The notes beneath the pieces are model-generated. The model ran no database searches. It had not been told where the DNA came from and saw nothing but the letters and a program-made list of their open reading frames with translations. Of a stretch of DNA of 28,011 nt, positions 9,591 to 20,213 are shown in pieces. The position numbers and the translations under genes were made by a program. Each line of letters opens with the position of its first letter. Positions within the stretch are counted from its first letter, which is position 1. Source of the stretch: Mycoemilia scoparia (taxonomy: Eukaryota > Kickxellomycota > Kickxellomycetes > Kickxellales > Kickxellaceae); NCBI GenBank assembly GCA_027575805.1, contig JANBPU010000211.1, forward strand, positions 1-28,011, in the 5' to 3' direction.

Positions 9591-12446
9591 ATGTCAGGGC
9601 TGAAGATAATATACTTGAATGGCAGGGAAGATGATGCTCGATATACTGACCTGACAGATAATGATGTGGAGATATACAATGATGCTATGGCGCCACGTTC
9701 CTATTCAAACTCCGGATCCATGGACAACAGATTTACTGCCCACCAGAACCTCAGCACCGCTCAATCCACCGAAATTCATGATATAAGTAGTAGTAACATT
9801 CCAAACATCTACTCTAAAAAGCTTGATTCTCAAACCCACTTAATGAGCGAACCCAAACTCAAAGCGACATCTTCGTCGTCCCTTTCTTTCCCCGATAAAC
9901 TGAACGATTCCACATACCCCGAGAAGGCATACGGCAACACCCCTCGATATATGCCTGATGCTGACTATATAAGTCCGGATGAGCTCGGCTTCACTCGGCC
10001 CAATACTCTGTCTGAGCAAGATGAGATGCTCTCGGCCGCCTTTTACAACGGCCATGGTGCCGACGACAATGACGGAAGCAATGGGACAAGGCTTGAGGAG
10101 GACGATCCAACTATCCCAACACTAACGTTCCGCACATTGCTTCTTGGCTGCATATTCGCTGCTGGACTTGCGTTTTGTAACCAGTTTTATTGGTTCAGAA
10201 CCAACCCATTCAGACTGACCTCGTTTGTTGCCCAGATTTTGATATATCCATTCGGTATTTTGCTGGCCAGAATCCTACCAGCAAAAACATTCAACACATT
10301 TGGATGGAGATGGTCACTCAATCCTGGCCCATTTACTATTAAAGAGCATGCCCTGGCCGTCATGCTTTCTACGGCCAGCTCTGGCGTTCCGCTAGCCATC
10401 GATATTGTTGTTATCCGCAAAATGTTCTATGGCATGGATCTTGGATGGGGAACATCTCTGCTCCTGACATTGTCTTCACAGCTTATTGGGTACAGCTTTG
10501 CTGGAATTGCCCGCAGAGTCCTTGTGTACCCCAAAAAGATGTTATGGCCAGGAACATTTTCCCAAATAGCTCTATACAAATCGCTGCATGACTTCAGCAA
10601 ACATGTAGAGCCATCCCGCCGTGAATGTGATACCAAAGAAACGCTGGTGAGTCGTGGGTTCCAGAATTTTGACAATCCCTATGAAACTATAAATCCCGAC
10701 TACAAAGGATTCCAACATACGACAACAATAGGAGGCACAGGTCACAGTAACGAGGGAATAAAAGAGCCAGGCACTGCTCATGCCAATCGAATGCCCTTTT
10801 TTAAATCCATTGTTCATCAATACAAAGAATCAAGAAGAAAGTCACCAAGATTTTGGTTCTTTCTTATGATATTCTGGATAAGCTTTATCTGGTACTTTGT
10901 CCCCAATTACTTGTTTAAGCTTCTGTCCGTATTTTCATTCATGTGCCTGGTCGCAGGACCAAACAACTTTTCATCGGCCGCTATCATTGCCAAGCAGCTT
11001 GGAAATGGCTCTCGTGGACTTGGGATGTTATCTTTCACGCTGGATTGGAATGTCATTTCCAATGCCTTTCTACTAAGCCCAATCACTACGCCATTTTGGG
11101 CAGCCACAAATATATTCTCGGGGTTTGTCATTGTTATGTGGATAATTTTGCCAATTGCATACTACAACAATGCCTGGGGCTCAAAGTCTCTGCCTATTTA
11201 CGACTACAACTTATACACCTCTGACGGAAAGCCCTACCGGGCGACTCAGATTATTGACAAGGTATCTAAGCTCCGTATTGACCAGGAAGCGTACGACAAA
11301 TACGGACCACCCAGAATGCCATTCATCTATGCTCTGCAGTTTGGTGTTGCCTTTGCTGCCACAACTGCCATATTGTCCCATGTTGCCCTATACCATGGTA
11401 AAGACGTCTTGGATGGGGTCAAATCTGTATTCAAGCGTGGAGATGATTCTGGCCTGGACAGCCAAGCAGACGAGCATATGAGGCAGATGAGCCGTTACAA
11501 GGAAGTCCCACACTGGTGGTATCTGATCTTGTTTGTCATTACCTTGGCGATGGGAATTGTCGTTGGTGAGGTTTTCGATGTTATTCCGTGGTATGCTCTC
11601 TTGCTGGCCATTGCCATATCCTTTGTATTCATTATCCCCATCGGAATAATCACCGCAATGACCAACATCTTGCCGGGGCTTGGTGTCTTGTCTGAGGTCA
11701 TTGTTGGCTACATGCTTCCAGGAGATCCCATTGCTAACGTAACGTTCAAAACATATGGCTACATCACGACGTACCAAACTGTGTCTCTCATAACTGATCA
11801 GAAAATCGGACACTACATGAAAATACCACCCCGCCACACATTTTTGTGCCAAATAGGCGGGACCGTCATCGCCACCATTGTCCAAGTAGCTGTGTCCCAC
11901 TGGCTCATGGCTACCAACAAGGATATGTGTCTTCAAACAGAAGGCAATGACTGGAAATGCGTCCAAGCCGCTGGCTTTTATTCCTCATCAGTCATATGGG
12001 GGCTTGTTGGACCCGCTCGAATGTTTGGTCAGGGCTCCCCATACGGAGTGCTCTACTATACATTTATCATTGGATTCCTTCTCCCCCTGCCATTCTGGTA
12101 CCTAAGCAAAAAAGTCTTCTCTCGGTCCAAAATAGCTCAAAGGATCAATATCCCTGTTATATTGTCAGGAGTTGGTGCCATCCCTACCTCGCTGCCAATC
12201 AACTATCCCATGTGGTACTTTTGGGCCTTCATTTTCAACTATGTTCTTCGCAAGTACCGCAAAGGATGGTGGAGACGAAATGTGTTTACATTCTCAGCAG
12301 CGATGGATGCTGGCTTGGCCATATCGGGCATAGTCATATACTTTGCACTGACAAGCAATGCCACCACTGCCTCCCTGAGTTGGTGGGGCAACAGGAGCGA
12401 TTTTTGTCAAACTTCGCCACCTCAGCCACCATCACCACCAAAATAA
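9591..12446 (+). CDS. oligopeptide transporter, OPT family (isp4-like), 951 aa
   Basis: This single-exon gene encodes a proton-coupled tetra/pentapeptide (or glutathione) transporter of the OPT family at the plasma or vacuolar membrane. Residues 1-170 are hydrophilic and disordered. The membrane core follows with the family signatures SLNPGPFTIKEH (NPG motif, about residue 243) and MKIPPRHTFLCQIGGT (KIPPR motif, about residue 743). The segment PIAYYNNAWGSKSLPIYDYNLY, typical of isp4-type members, also occurs in two adjacent parts near residue 525. About 14-16 hydrophobic segments can be counted. The length is typical for fungal members with an extended N-terminus. The first ATG is at 9591; the frame is open upstream only from a TTG at 9552. 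The tail SQPPSPPK ends at TAA. Substrate cannot be read from sequence. Codon use is GC-richer than that of the orphan genes, which fits a conserved, well-expressed gene. Confidence 0.93.
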   Translation: MSGLKIIYLNGREDDARYTDLTDNDVEIYNDAMAPRSYSNSGSMDNRFTAHQNLSTAQSTEIHDISSSNIPNIYSKKLDSQTHLMSEPKLKATSSSSLSFPDKLNDSTYPEKAYGNTPRYMPDADYISPDELGFTRPNTLSEQDEMLSAAFYNGHGADDNDGSNGTRLEEDDPTIPTLTFRTLLLGCIFAAGLAFCNQFYWFRTNPFRLTSFVAQILIYPFGILLARILPAKTFNTFGWRWSLNPGPFTIKEHALAVMLSTASSGVPLAIDIVVIRKMFYGMDLGWGTSLLLTLSSQLIGYSFAGIARRVLVYPKKMLWPGTFSQIALYKSLHDFSKHVEPSRRECDTKETLVSRGFQNFDNPYETINPDYKGFQHTTTIGGTGHSNEGIKEPGTAHANRMPFFKSIVHQYKESRRKSPRFWFFLMIFWISFIWYFVPNYLFKLLSVFSFMCLVAGPNNFSSAAIIAKQLGNGSRGLGMLSFTLDWNVISNAFLLSPITTPFWAATNIFSGFVIVMWIILPIAYYNNAWGSKSLPIYDYNLYTSDGKPYRATQIIDKVSKLRIDQEAYDKYGPPRMPFIYALQFGVAFAATTAILSHVALYHGKDVLDGVKSVFKRGDDSGLDSQADEHMRQMSRYKEVPHWWYLILFVITLAMGIVVGEVFDVIPWYALLLAIAISFVFIIPIGIITAMTNILPGLGVLSEVIVGYMLPGDPIANVTFKTYGYITTYQTVSLITDQKIGHYMKIPPRHTFLCQIGGTVIATIVQVAVSHWLMATNKDMCLQTEGNDWKCVQAAGFYSSSVIWGLVGPARMFGQGSPYGVLYYTFIIGFLLPLPFWYLSKKVFSRSKIAQRINIPVILSGVGAIPTSLPINYPMWYFWAFIFNYVLRKYRKGWWRRNVFTFSAAMDAGLAISGIVIYFALTSNATTASLSWWGNRSDFCQTSPPQPPSPPK

Positions 12447-13531
12447 TGATGTTTTATAGATATACATATACATATATATATTATACTTCAGCTTTTTATT
12501 ATCATATACCTTTTACCTGCTTTTCATGTTGATACTCTCTCACTCTTTGCGGAGCATTGCTACTCCTTACTTTTATTATTTTGTGTATTTTTATAATGAC
12601 ATATCAAATACTATGCTTTAAATGTCAAAAGTTCACTTTATATATATATATATATATATATAAAGAAATAAACACTCCTAAAAGTATATTTAAAAAGCTT
12701 GAATAAATGGTCAAGCTAATGAGAAATAAATTGCTCTTCATATTCCATACTGTGTTATATTCCAACTTTATAATCCAATTTTGGGATTGCAAAACAAATA
12801 AGACTTGTTTAGTACACAAATAACTACTTTTGTTGTTGACTGATATGGAGCTTGGGGCTCTATTGAGCCTTGCCAGTCATTAGCTCACCTTTGCCAATCA
12901 TTGGATATGCAGGCAGCAGCAACAGAGGTCAAAGCTTGCAACCTTTTTTCTCAAGGAGCTCGACTCTGAATGGCAGTAAATTGGCCAGGCGAGGAGCCGC
13001 GGTTTGTCAAGAAGCCAGTTGACTTGAGCCCTTGCTCTACTATTATTGGTCGCTTACGCCTGAAGAGGATAAATTTCGTAGTCGTAGGAACAGTAGAATC
13101 CCAAGAGAGATCACAAAGTGGTTGGGTGGGCATGGGGCTCTTGTGTGTGATTAATTTGAATTGCAAAGATATTCTGGAAAAAGATAGCCGCCAATTCATG
13201 TGCCCAATCAATCGAATCCAGAGACAAGGGCATTCCTGGAATAAAAGAGTCACACACATGGTCTCTCTCCTGTTCCTTGTTTTACAAAGATACACACTCT
13301 CCCCCCACTTGGATTGATTCTTTGCATCATCTTGGCATTAACTCTCTTTTTGTTTGATTTTTTACTCACCACACTCTTGTTTCTCTCTTTCTTACTTTGT
13401 ATTCTCCTTTTTATACAAACAATCATAGATTTTGTCTAAACATCGACTCATAGACGTAGTTTCTTAAAGAATTCTATTTGCCCCTAGGCCAATCGCCAGC
13501 ACACCCTTTGAAAAACATATAGAAATAATTA
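12447..13531. other. intergenic region upstream of the NIPA-like gene
   Basis: The interval holds the 3' flank of the OPT gene and the promoter of the next gene. Overlapping frames on both strands at 12951-13317 have no recognisable features. A pyrimidine-rich stretch at about 13315-13415 and an inverted CCAAT (ATTGG) near 13044 are likely promoter elements of the gene at 13532. Confidence 0.5.
12639..12662. repeat. (TA)12 microsatellite
   Basis: An uninterrupted TA dinucleotide run of about 12 units lies roughly 190 bases after the OPT stop codon. Confidence 0.9.
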
Positions 13532-15114
13532 ATGATCCCAGCACCTGTGGCCTATGGGATTTTTGCCTCCCTTGTGGGGACTTCCCTGCATTCGCTCGGA
13601 ACAGTCATAATGCGCTATGCATTTCGAAAGAGGGACAGGAAGCTGGTACTCAACGCCTTCGACAGCCCGGCCGTAGTGCGCCAGAGACCTATCTGGAAAA
13701 GCCCAGTATGGCTGTTTGGGCTGGTGTGCAATTTGTTCGGCTCTTCGGCCGGGTCCCTGATAGCCCTGAGTGTGCTGCCTGTGTTCATCGTTGCTCCGCT
13801 GGGCTCCTTATCGCTGGTCACAAATGGGCTGTTCTCATTCTGGATTCTTGGGGCCAAATTCGGCGGCCTGGACTGGCATGGCACGCTGTTTATTCTGATA
13901 GGTTCGGCTTGGATTAGTGGTTTTGGCGCGGTTCCAGAGCCCCACTACCACCTTGGAAAGATGCTCGAGCTGTACAGAAGGCCCACATTCATGGTGTATT
14001 TTGGGCTATACGAGGCATTGGTCTTTGCGCTTGCTGTGTATGAGTGGGCATGGCGGAGGCGATACCAAGAGCATCTGAAAAGGGGCTATGGGCTGCTATC
14101 CACGTCCCAGGCGGCTGGCGCTATTATTTCGGTACAGGAGCCTGCCATGTGGAGGCAGGACAGGATTATGCGTGCACCTTCTGCTAGAAACGCAGAATAC
14201 ACCATTCATGACGAGATGACCCCCTTATGCGTGCAGTCGCCATCTGTAACGCCCACTGAGCTGGCAACGCCCCAGAGCCGTGTAGCCTCGGCATGGGGGT
14301 TCGTTGCCAGTGGCATAACCTCGACTCGCGCACACTTTGCTCGCTATTCGCCTTCGACGTTCTCTCTCCTTGGTGGTGGGACACCACATAGCCTTGAGAA
14401 CATGACCCTAGAACAGGCCCAAATGATATCAGGCATCCTGTCTGGTGTTGTTGCGGCATGCATCAGCAGCCAAACCCTAATATTTGCTAAAAGTGGGGTT
14501 GAGCTGCTGGTCATAACCATTGAGGGCCAAAACCAGTTTACAAAGCCCATCGCCTGGTTTATTGTAATCGCGCTGATTGGAACCGGAATCATTCATGTAA
14601 GTACTACGGCTACGGCACTGATCGCATGACTATCATTGTGCCTTTGTACCTTCGGGTGTCTCTCTGATTAGATCGTCACCAGCTTGTCATGTCCCTCTCA
14701 TATATATGCCACTCCATTGTTAATGCCCACACACTAACAGCCAGCACCTAATTTGAATGCTGATAGGTTTATTACTTTAACCGTGGTCTCCGCTTGTGCA
14801 ACACCGTGATTTTGGTCCCCATCGTGTTTTCGTGCAATCTGGTAACCGCATTCTTCAACGGATTGGTATACTTCAACCAATTCAACCAGCTGGGTGCCCC
14901 AAGGGTGGTTGCCATATCCATCGGACTTCTTATTCTTTTGTTTGGCGTGTTCCTTTTGTCTCAAGGGGACTCTGCAAAATCCAATGCGGAGTCGGAATGC
15001 TGTGCCAGCCAGCTCAGCTACGCTGCTGAAATTTTGGACGATGACGAGCGCAGCATCGATCTTGGCTCTGAGATCACAGCCACATCCAATGCACCGCAAG
15101 CACCTAGCGTATAG
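13532..15114 (+). CDS. NIPA/DUF803 magnesium transporter-like protein, 470 aa, two exons
   Basis: Exons are 13532-14596 and 14767-15114. The intron has a GTAAGT donor, a CTAAC branch-like site near 14734 and a GATAG acceptor, and joins in phase 0. The N-terminus has the family start: short lead, then a Gly/Ser-rich helix with SLHSLGTVIMRYAFRK. Further conserved blocks are the paired helices around SAGSLIALSVLPVFIVAPLG, LVTNGLFSFWILGAKF and a DWHGTLFILIGSAWI helix. After a cytoplasmic loop of about 120 residues with Ser/Thr-rich disorder comes SGVVAACISSQTLIFAKSGV. The second exon opens VYYFNRGLRLCNTVILVPIV, the closing NIPA motif, and a last helix ends near LLSQGD. NIPA proteins move Mg2+ or related cations at endosomal and plasma membranes. 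About nine membrane helices are visible. The cytosolic loop and acidic C-tail are lineage-specific. Ion specificity is inferred from the family. Confidence 0.88.
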
Positions 15115-15397
15115 ACAATTGCACGTCCCTTCGTTTCCTCGACTTCCTTTTTGTATAAATTAGACGCACATACACATACATACTCATACTTAGAAACATG
15201 TAGTAAATATTTGTTTTCATGCCTATCATCCGTGTTTTTGTAATCTCTATTCCACATTTATCCCTTTCTCTACTAATTATCATCATCCCAGCATTCATTG
15301 TTTGCTTCTAAAAATATATCTGCACTATCCAAAAAATACTCGGATTTTATAAACAACTTTCCATTATAAAAGGTTTAGAAAACAGCAAAGCGTCGCC
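15115..15397. other. short intergenic region
   Basis: No gene is visible. It contains the 3' flank of the NIPA-like gene and an AT-rich promoter region for the gene starting at 15398. Confidence 0.5.
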
Positions 15398-16782
15398 ATG
15401 CACAAAAAGGGGTTTAGTTTTGGTTTTAGGAGCCCCACATTTATGCATAAAGTACGGACTTCGCCTTCAAATGAAAGTGACGGCGGTTATAAACAGAAAG
15501 ATTTTAATAGAGGCGGGCTTAATAGTAAAGGGAATATGAACCGCGGTGCTCAGCGGAACACTGGAGAGCCCCAAAATATGCCTATGAATAATAATATTTC
15601 CAGCACTATCTCGAACAATGCTTCTAGCAGTATTCAGAGCGAAGCGCCCTACTTTTTCAGGTTCCATGGCAAACCGCCGACAGCATTGTTTGACAACTCC
15701 CAGGTCGGCAAGCAATATAGTTTTAAGGGGATTTCTGTTTCGAATGCAGAAGATGGCTGTTCACCATCCCCTGCAGAATTCAAAACGCCTTCGCCCGATA
15801 AAAATAGCCAAAGTCCAACAAAGCCACCATGCAAAGACGATGATAGCATTAGAGATCCAGGGTTTGATCAATTCCAGAGTGATGTCCAAATTGCCAACTA
15901 TTATTTTGGGCCAAACGAAGTTGATGATCCTGCCGTCATTGATGCTGAGATTACCACCACCACCAGCACCGCTACTAATACTGCAACCACAGAAAATAAT
16001 TCTCAGACAGGTATTGCTACAATGGGCAGCAGCATTTCTCCTATATCATCCTTTTCATCATCACCTTCGGTTTTTGATGCAGAGAATCTTCAACCTGACG
16101 AAATACGCTCTGATGCAAATGTAAGAGAGCAGGTGTAATGGGTTGTTTTGGTTAAACATGCATGATATGCTTACAACATACATTTACTATTACTACCCAT
16201 GTCCAATTATCAGGAAATACAAATGTCTTCGGGGAATGCGATAGAGCAGGATGGATTAGATGCAAATACAAACATACAAAATAACCAAGATGTCTTCTCT
16301 GTTCTGACTGTTGCTGATACTAACTCAAGCGATATCAGCATCGACAGCAACCATGCCCAAACTACAGAGGAATCAGTCAAGCTTCTCGAAGGTATTAAAG
16401 GACTACCACAACACTCACACCATTCTGCTATGTATCTGTATTTATAATATGCCCAACTCAAAACGATGTAGAGATACGTTGTGAGTTCAATGACCATATT
16501 AACAAAGGGATTCTTTTGTTGAGGAAAGTATATAACCCTAACCCCTAAAACAGGGTTTGTGGTATTGGAATTTCAAGTGATTATCCTATAGAAGAGTATA
16601 ATAATAGTGTTTTGCTGCTTTTAAATAGAGAGATTGACAAGCAGATAAAGGACCACGTTGGCTTGCTTGACGAGAAGCTAGATGAGCTGCAAGAGATAGG
16701 CCAGTTTTTGAATAAAAGGATGAAAGAGACCCGCGAAGCAACCCTAAGCCTTCTTGATTCTGCAGAGAAGGATATGTTTTAG
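15398..16782 (+). CDS. orphan protein with C-terminal coiled coil, 363 aa, three exons
   Basis: Proposed exons are 15398-16120, 16214-16391 and 16592-16782. Donors are GTAAGA and GTATTA; acceptors are ATCAG and TATAG; phases agree (0, then 1). The third exon has no start of its own but reads cleanly after splicing, through NREIDKQIKDHVGLLDEKLD and a Lys/Glu/Leu-rich helix to the TAG at 16780. The N-terminal two thirds is disordered, rich in Asn, Ser and Pro, with a small ordered-looking patch (PYFFRFHGKPPTALF, about residue 86) and a DPGFDQFQSDVQIANYYFGP patch near residue 153. The last 60 residues form a predicted coiled coil, suggesting a partner-binding subunit. No family recognised. It ends convergent to the Atg38-like gene. 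The first exon alone would also give a readable 246-aa protein if the first intron were retained. Confidence 0.6.
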
Positions 16783-16796
16783 CAAGTTTATAAACA

Positions 16797-16922
16797 ATGT
16801 CCCAAGTCGCTGTAAAAATTAAACGGGTAAATACTTTCTGCTATGTGCATGGTATCAAAAAGGATAGTATTAATCCTAATGCCTTTTTGGGAGAAATTCG
16901 ACCGCCTTGTCGTTTTTACTAA
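16797..16922 (+). CDS. possible 41-codon ORF after the coiled-coil gene
   Basis: An ATG (AACAATG) 14 bases after the preceding stop opens a frame of 41 residues beginning MSQVAVKIKR, with a GTAAAT donor-like site right after codon 10. It may be the first exon of a short gene continuing toward 17000 (acceptor-like sites at 16949-16950 and 16961-16962), or simply 3' UTR. No family recognised. Confidence 0.2.
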   Translation: MSQVAVKIKRVNTFCYVHGIKKDSINPNAFLGEIRPPCRFY

Positions 16923-17051
16923 ATCCAACAATATTTTAAAGTCTGTTCTAGGGCTTACAATCAGTGCTTTGTATTGGATAATGGAAATATTGATAATAAA
17001 AGGTTCAAGTTGTATATAAAATTACATTGGTGATATGTGTGTATAAATATT

Positions 17052-18936
17052 CTAGCCTAATGATTCGGGGATAGCGACAAGGTCTTTAGGATCCAGCTCT
17101 TGTTGTTGTTCACGGTGATGCTGTTGCTGTTGCTGGATCTTTTTCTGTCTAGCAGTTTCTTTCAAGCGATCCCACCTCTCCTTGTATTTGACAAGAAGTT
17201 CGTCCTAGAACAAACAAAAAGAACGCGCAATTTAGCTATCAAATGCGTGATTAATGTAAAATGCCACTCAATCCCAGAAAAGTAACATACCTGTCTCTTG
17301 TTTTCGGCCATTAGCCTCTCATTTTGCTCCTGTAGTCCATATATCTGATCTTCGAGTCTTTTCTCTCGCTCTGTAGTGCCACCAGGTCCTAAATAAATAG
17401 CAAATCACCATTAGGCGCCATTCCAAGCATCGATTTTTATAGATGAATTTATATAACTCAACACATATTAAAGCAGATACATACTTCCCATGCTGGATGG
17501 TGTGCGAGATATCGGCCACTGGGTGCTCATATTGCGGTGAGCTGGCGACAACCCGGCATGCTTACTAAACTCCTCTTGCAGATTAAGGATACTGCTCCTC
17601 AATACGTTGCTTTCTTGCGCTGCCTATACAATCACAGCAATGTTAAACAGCCCCACTCGATAAGTATTAGAATACTGAATAGACTTTGTGGACTAAATAG
17701 GGAAATGTGCGCATACCTTTTCCAGATAATTGACTCTTGATGCGAGACTATTGACAAGCTCCTTGAGCCTCTTGTTTTCGTCTTCTAGATTTGTGTTGTT
17801 ATTTTGAGTCCTAGAAGCATAATATGAAAATATAGTAATGTCTACACGCTTGAGATGTGTATTTATTCTATGATACTTACTCTGTCTCTTTAACATCAAG
17901 ATTTGGGCTCATGGCCATATCTTGGTCAAGAAGTCCCGATTCTCTCAATGCCGGGAGAGGCGAAGCAGGGATCGATGGAATAAGCGGCCCAAGTGTTCCC
18001 ATCCGAGATTGGTCGAGATTCCCTGACAGTGGCACAATATAAAACGACTCCAATGCTAAAATCGCCAAGCAAATAGATATATGAGCAGGACGTTTACAAA
18101 TGTATGTAGCTGGTTACATGTCAGTATAACAGAAAACATACCACTTTTTGCGTCAAACTGACTGTTCTTGTTAAATCCGCCGGGTCCCGAAAAGGCATTG
18201 CTGTCCAGCGGGGCAGAAGTAAATGCCACTGGGTTGGAGACCCATTCGTTGACATAATTCCAGAATTGCTCAAATGCTTGGTCGCTGTTATTTGCACTGT
18301 TAATACTGCTGCTACTATCAACATTTTGGGACTTGCTCAAGCCTTCCTCGCCATCACCGCTTTCCTTTGTATCTTGCGATGCTGCCAAACTCTGTTGTTG
18401 CTGTTGTTGTTGTTGTTGCAACTGCTGCTCCTTAGATAGCTTCTCGTCCCGCATTTTGTCAGACAACGTCTTGGCATTGTAAAAGCAAGTTTTTGATTTA
18501 CGCAAGTACTTGTTCCTCATTTCCTGAAGAGTTGTCGCAACAACATAGTCATTACATTTTGATATCAATCCGTCAAAAGCATCTATTATTGCACAATACA
18601 TAAATGTTTTCCAAAGATTTGGTAATAGTGCTAATAAACCTCGATAATCTTTGGTATGAATTGCACAAGATATCCTTCTCTTTTTATTGTGCTTACCTGC
18701 AGCCTGCTTATATGTATCTGCAGCCTCACTCCAGTTTCCACATTCCTCAAAGTCCTCTGCCTTTCTCTGTAATGCATGTGCCTATTCCAAATGTATTGAA
18801 TTGATGTGGGGGTTTTGTAAGATAATGTCAACAGTACTACACGATTTGATGTTAATGGGGGGGGGTAAGATACTTGCTGAATCCATAATTATTATAATAG
18901 TCTACACAATACTCTTGCTGCAATGGCGGAGGACAT
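17052..18936 (-). CDS. MIT-domain coiled-coil protein, candidate Atg38/NRBF2 homologue, 402 aa, eight exons
   Basis: Proposed exons on the minus strand, first to last: 18913-18936, 18697-18781, 18142-18582, 17881-18055, 17717-17810, 17485-17623, 17291-17388, 17052-17204. All introns are GT-AG and phases agree throughout (1209 nt in total). The N-terminus is a three-helix MIT domain (about residues 8-75): AHALQRKAEDFEECGNWSEA, then a second helix through AADAFDGLISKCN and a third with EMRNKYLRKSKTCFYNAK. A polyglutamine tract (near 18393-18425), a disordered middle, a short ESFYIVPLSG patch, and two coiled-coil segments (NTNLEDENKRLKELVNSL; EREKRLEDQIYGLQEQNERL) follow, ending in KYKERWDRLKE and a Gln-rich tail. 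MIT plus C-terminal coiled coil is the layout of Atg38/NRBF2, the fifth subunit of the autophagy PI3-kinase complex. Other MIT proteins (ESCRT-linked) remain possible. The first 24-nt exon is the least certain: an ATG at 18887-18889 is an alternative. Confidence 0.6.
18393..18430. repeat. CAA/CAG repeat encoding polyglutamine in the Atg38-like gene
   Basis: A TTG/CTG trinucleotide run on the + strand encodes about 12 Gln on the minus strand, just after the MIT domain. A second, shorter Gln-rich stretch is encoded at 17101-17135 in the last exon. Confidence 0.8.
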
Positions 18937-19788
18937 CATAGCATCATTTTAGAAACAAGTGACACTGTCAAGCTAGTATGGGAAAATCACTAAATAATAG
19001 GGCTATATGACTAGCTTTATTCTAGACAATAGCTAGCTTTTTGCAATATCACGTGCTAAAGCCTTTCAGTTGCTTGCCGATACACTAGAAACATCAATCC
19101 ATAAAAAACAAATTTAGAAAACTCTGGGTTTGTAAAGTGTAAAGTCAGACATCCAAACATTCCAAGAGTAACACAAAAGCACTATTTCCGTATAATTGTA
19201 AAGTGTATATATACTAAATATGGATGCTTATTTTTGTTTGAAGGGTGGCCATATACAAATAAACTGTAGTCACACATTTCTCTGTAATTGCCCTTATAAT
19301 CTCATTGACCATCAAAAGGTATCTTTCAAAAACTATGATCCATATGTCTTTGGATTAATGATGCAATATATAAATTAGCAGTCACATAGTAATTCAAACG
19401 CAATTATATCAAAATAGTGACTATTATTATTTATACGTTCCTATCTGCATGAAGAAAAAATAGATGGAAATGCCGCGACTACTACTAATACTATTGTCTG
19501 TATATTTTCAGAATGGCTTTTAAAAATGAAGCCATAATGCCCTTGTGACTCCCAATTAACTGCATTGACATAAAACATACCAGCATGACCACTTACTTTA
19601 AGTTTACAAGCCAAAGCCCTTTGCTGGAAAACAAGGGTCTATGATTGCACAGATACCAACCATACAAAACGTCAAACGCAGCATTCGCATATCCAAGCCC
19701 ATAGAGCCGGCTTTTCTCTCTAGCCGGCTGTTTTTCATAAGGCACATGTCCAGATCAAAGCCATATCTGGGCCAGTAACGTTATTAAT
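18937..19788. other. intergenic region holding MITE copy 4
   Basis: No gene is seen. Besides the MITE (19218-19345), a pair of AGCCGGCT octamers at 19705-19712 and 19722-19729 could form a hairpin followed by five Ts. Confidence 0.5.
19218..19345. mobile_element. MITE copy 4 (diverged)
   Basis: This 128-bp element begins ATATGGATGCTTATTTTTGT then TTGAAGGGTGGCC, and ends CTTTCAAAAACTATGATCCATAT. The interior keeps TAATTGCCCTTATAATC and GACCATCAAAAGG. It is more diverged and slightly longer than the other copies; the interior segment order matches copy 5. Confidence 0.7.
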
Positions 19789-20213
19789 TCATTTCGCACC
19801 ACACCCACTCACGCCCATCCCCACAACGGGAATATCAATATGCACTGAGTCTTGGCAAGAGTGATATCTTGGCAAATCTGACCCAGGCTGATCGCTATCC
19901 AGATCCAATTGAGTGAGGGTGGGGTGAATATGTGAGTGTGATTTAAAGGACTTACATACGGGCCAGAGGAAGCAATACTACTGAGGTCGATGACTGCCAA
20001 AAGATCGAGTCAGTGGGAAAGATAATGGCGGTGTTCGAGCCACACAAGCGACACAGTCTTTTACAATCAAAAATGACGTGACTGGCCTCATGATTGTTGG
20101 AACATTCCATTTTTTAGGCTCATCAATAGCACACAAGGAAAAGCTCAATGTAGCGTCGATGGCTTTTGTTGTAGCAGTCAGTCCAGCAGGCCAGTAGTTT
20201 GCTATTCGAACAC
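19789..20213 (-). CDS. partly resolved multi-exon gene, unknown function (5' end not found)
   Basis: Three in-phase exons are proposed. The last (19789-19894) reads DQPGSDLPRYHSCQDSVHID, then IPVVGMGVSGCGAK, to a TGA. The middle exon (19960-19993, 34 nt) has a GTATGT donor and a GGCAG acceptor. The upstream exon runs from 20055 to at least 20213 and includes TLSFSLCAIDEPKKWNVPTI and RPVTSFLIVKD; its donor, GTGTCG, is the weakest link. Each exon is protein-like only in the frame that the joins require. I could not place an ATG: that at 20231 runs into a TAG nine codons later in another frame. The gene would be divergent from the OSBP gene and share its promoter. No family recognised; the product would be small (about 100 residues or more). 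Confidence 0.4.

Noticed and set aside
11388..11966. 192-codon minus ORF inside the OPT gene
   Set aside because: It is antisense shadow of a strongly supported membrane transporter frame.
12951..13317. Overlapping ORFs of about 115 codons on both strands
   Set aside because: Two opposite frames are equally open, with no features, in a promoter-like region. This is chance openness of moderately GC-rich DNA.
18830..18889. Alternative first exon of the Atg38-like gene from the ATG at 18889
   Set aside because: It needs an atypical GTTGAC donor and includes a nine-C homopolymer in the coding part. The ATG at 18936 joins in phase with a short GTATTG intron start and gives a cleaner MIT start. 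It is not excluded.
19950..20060. tRNA-like B box (GTGTTCGAGCC) near 20035
   Set aside because: No matching A box at the proper distance, no acceptor stem, and the stretch is explained as an intron of the minus-strand gene.
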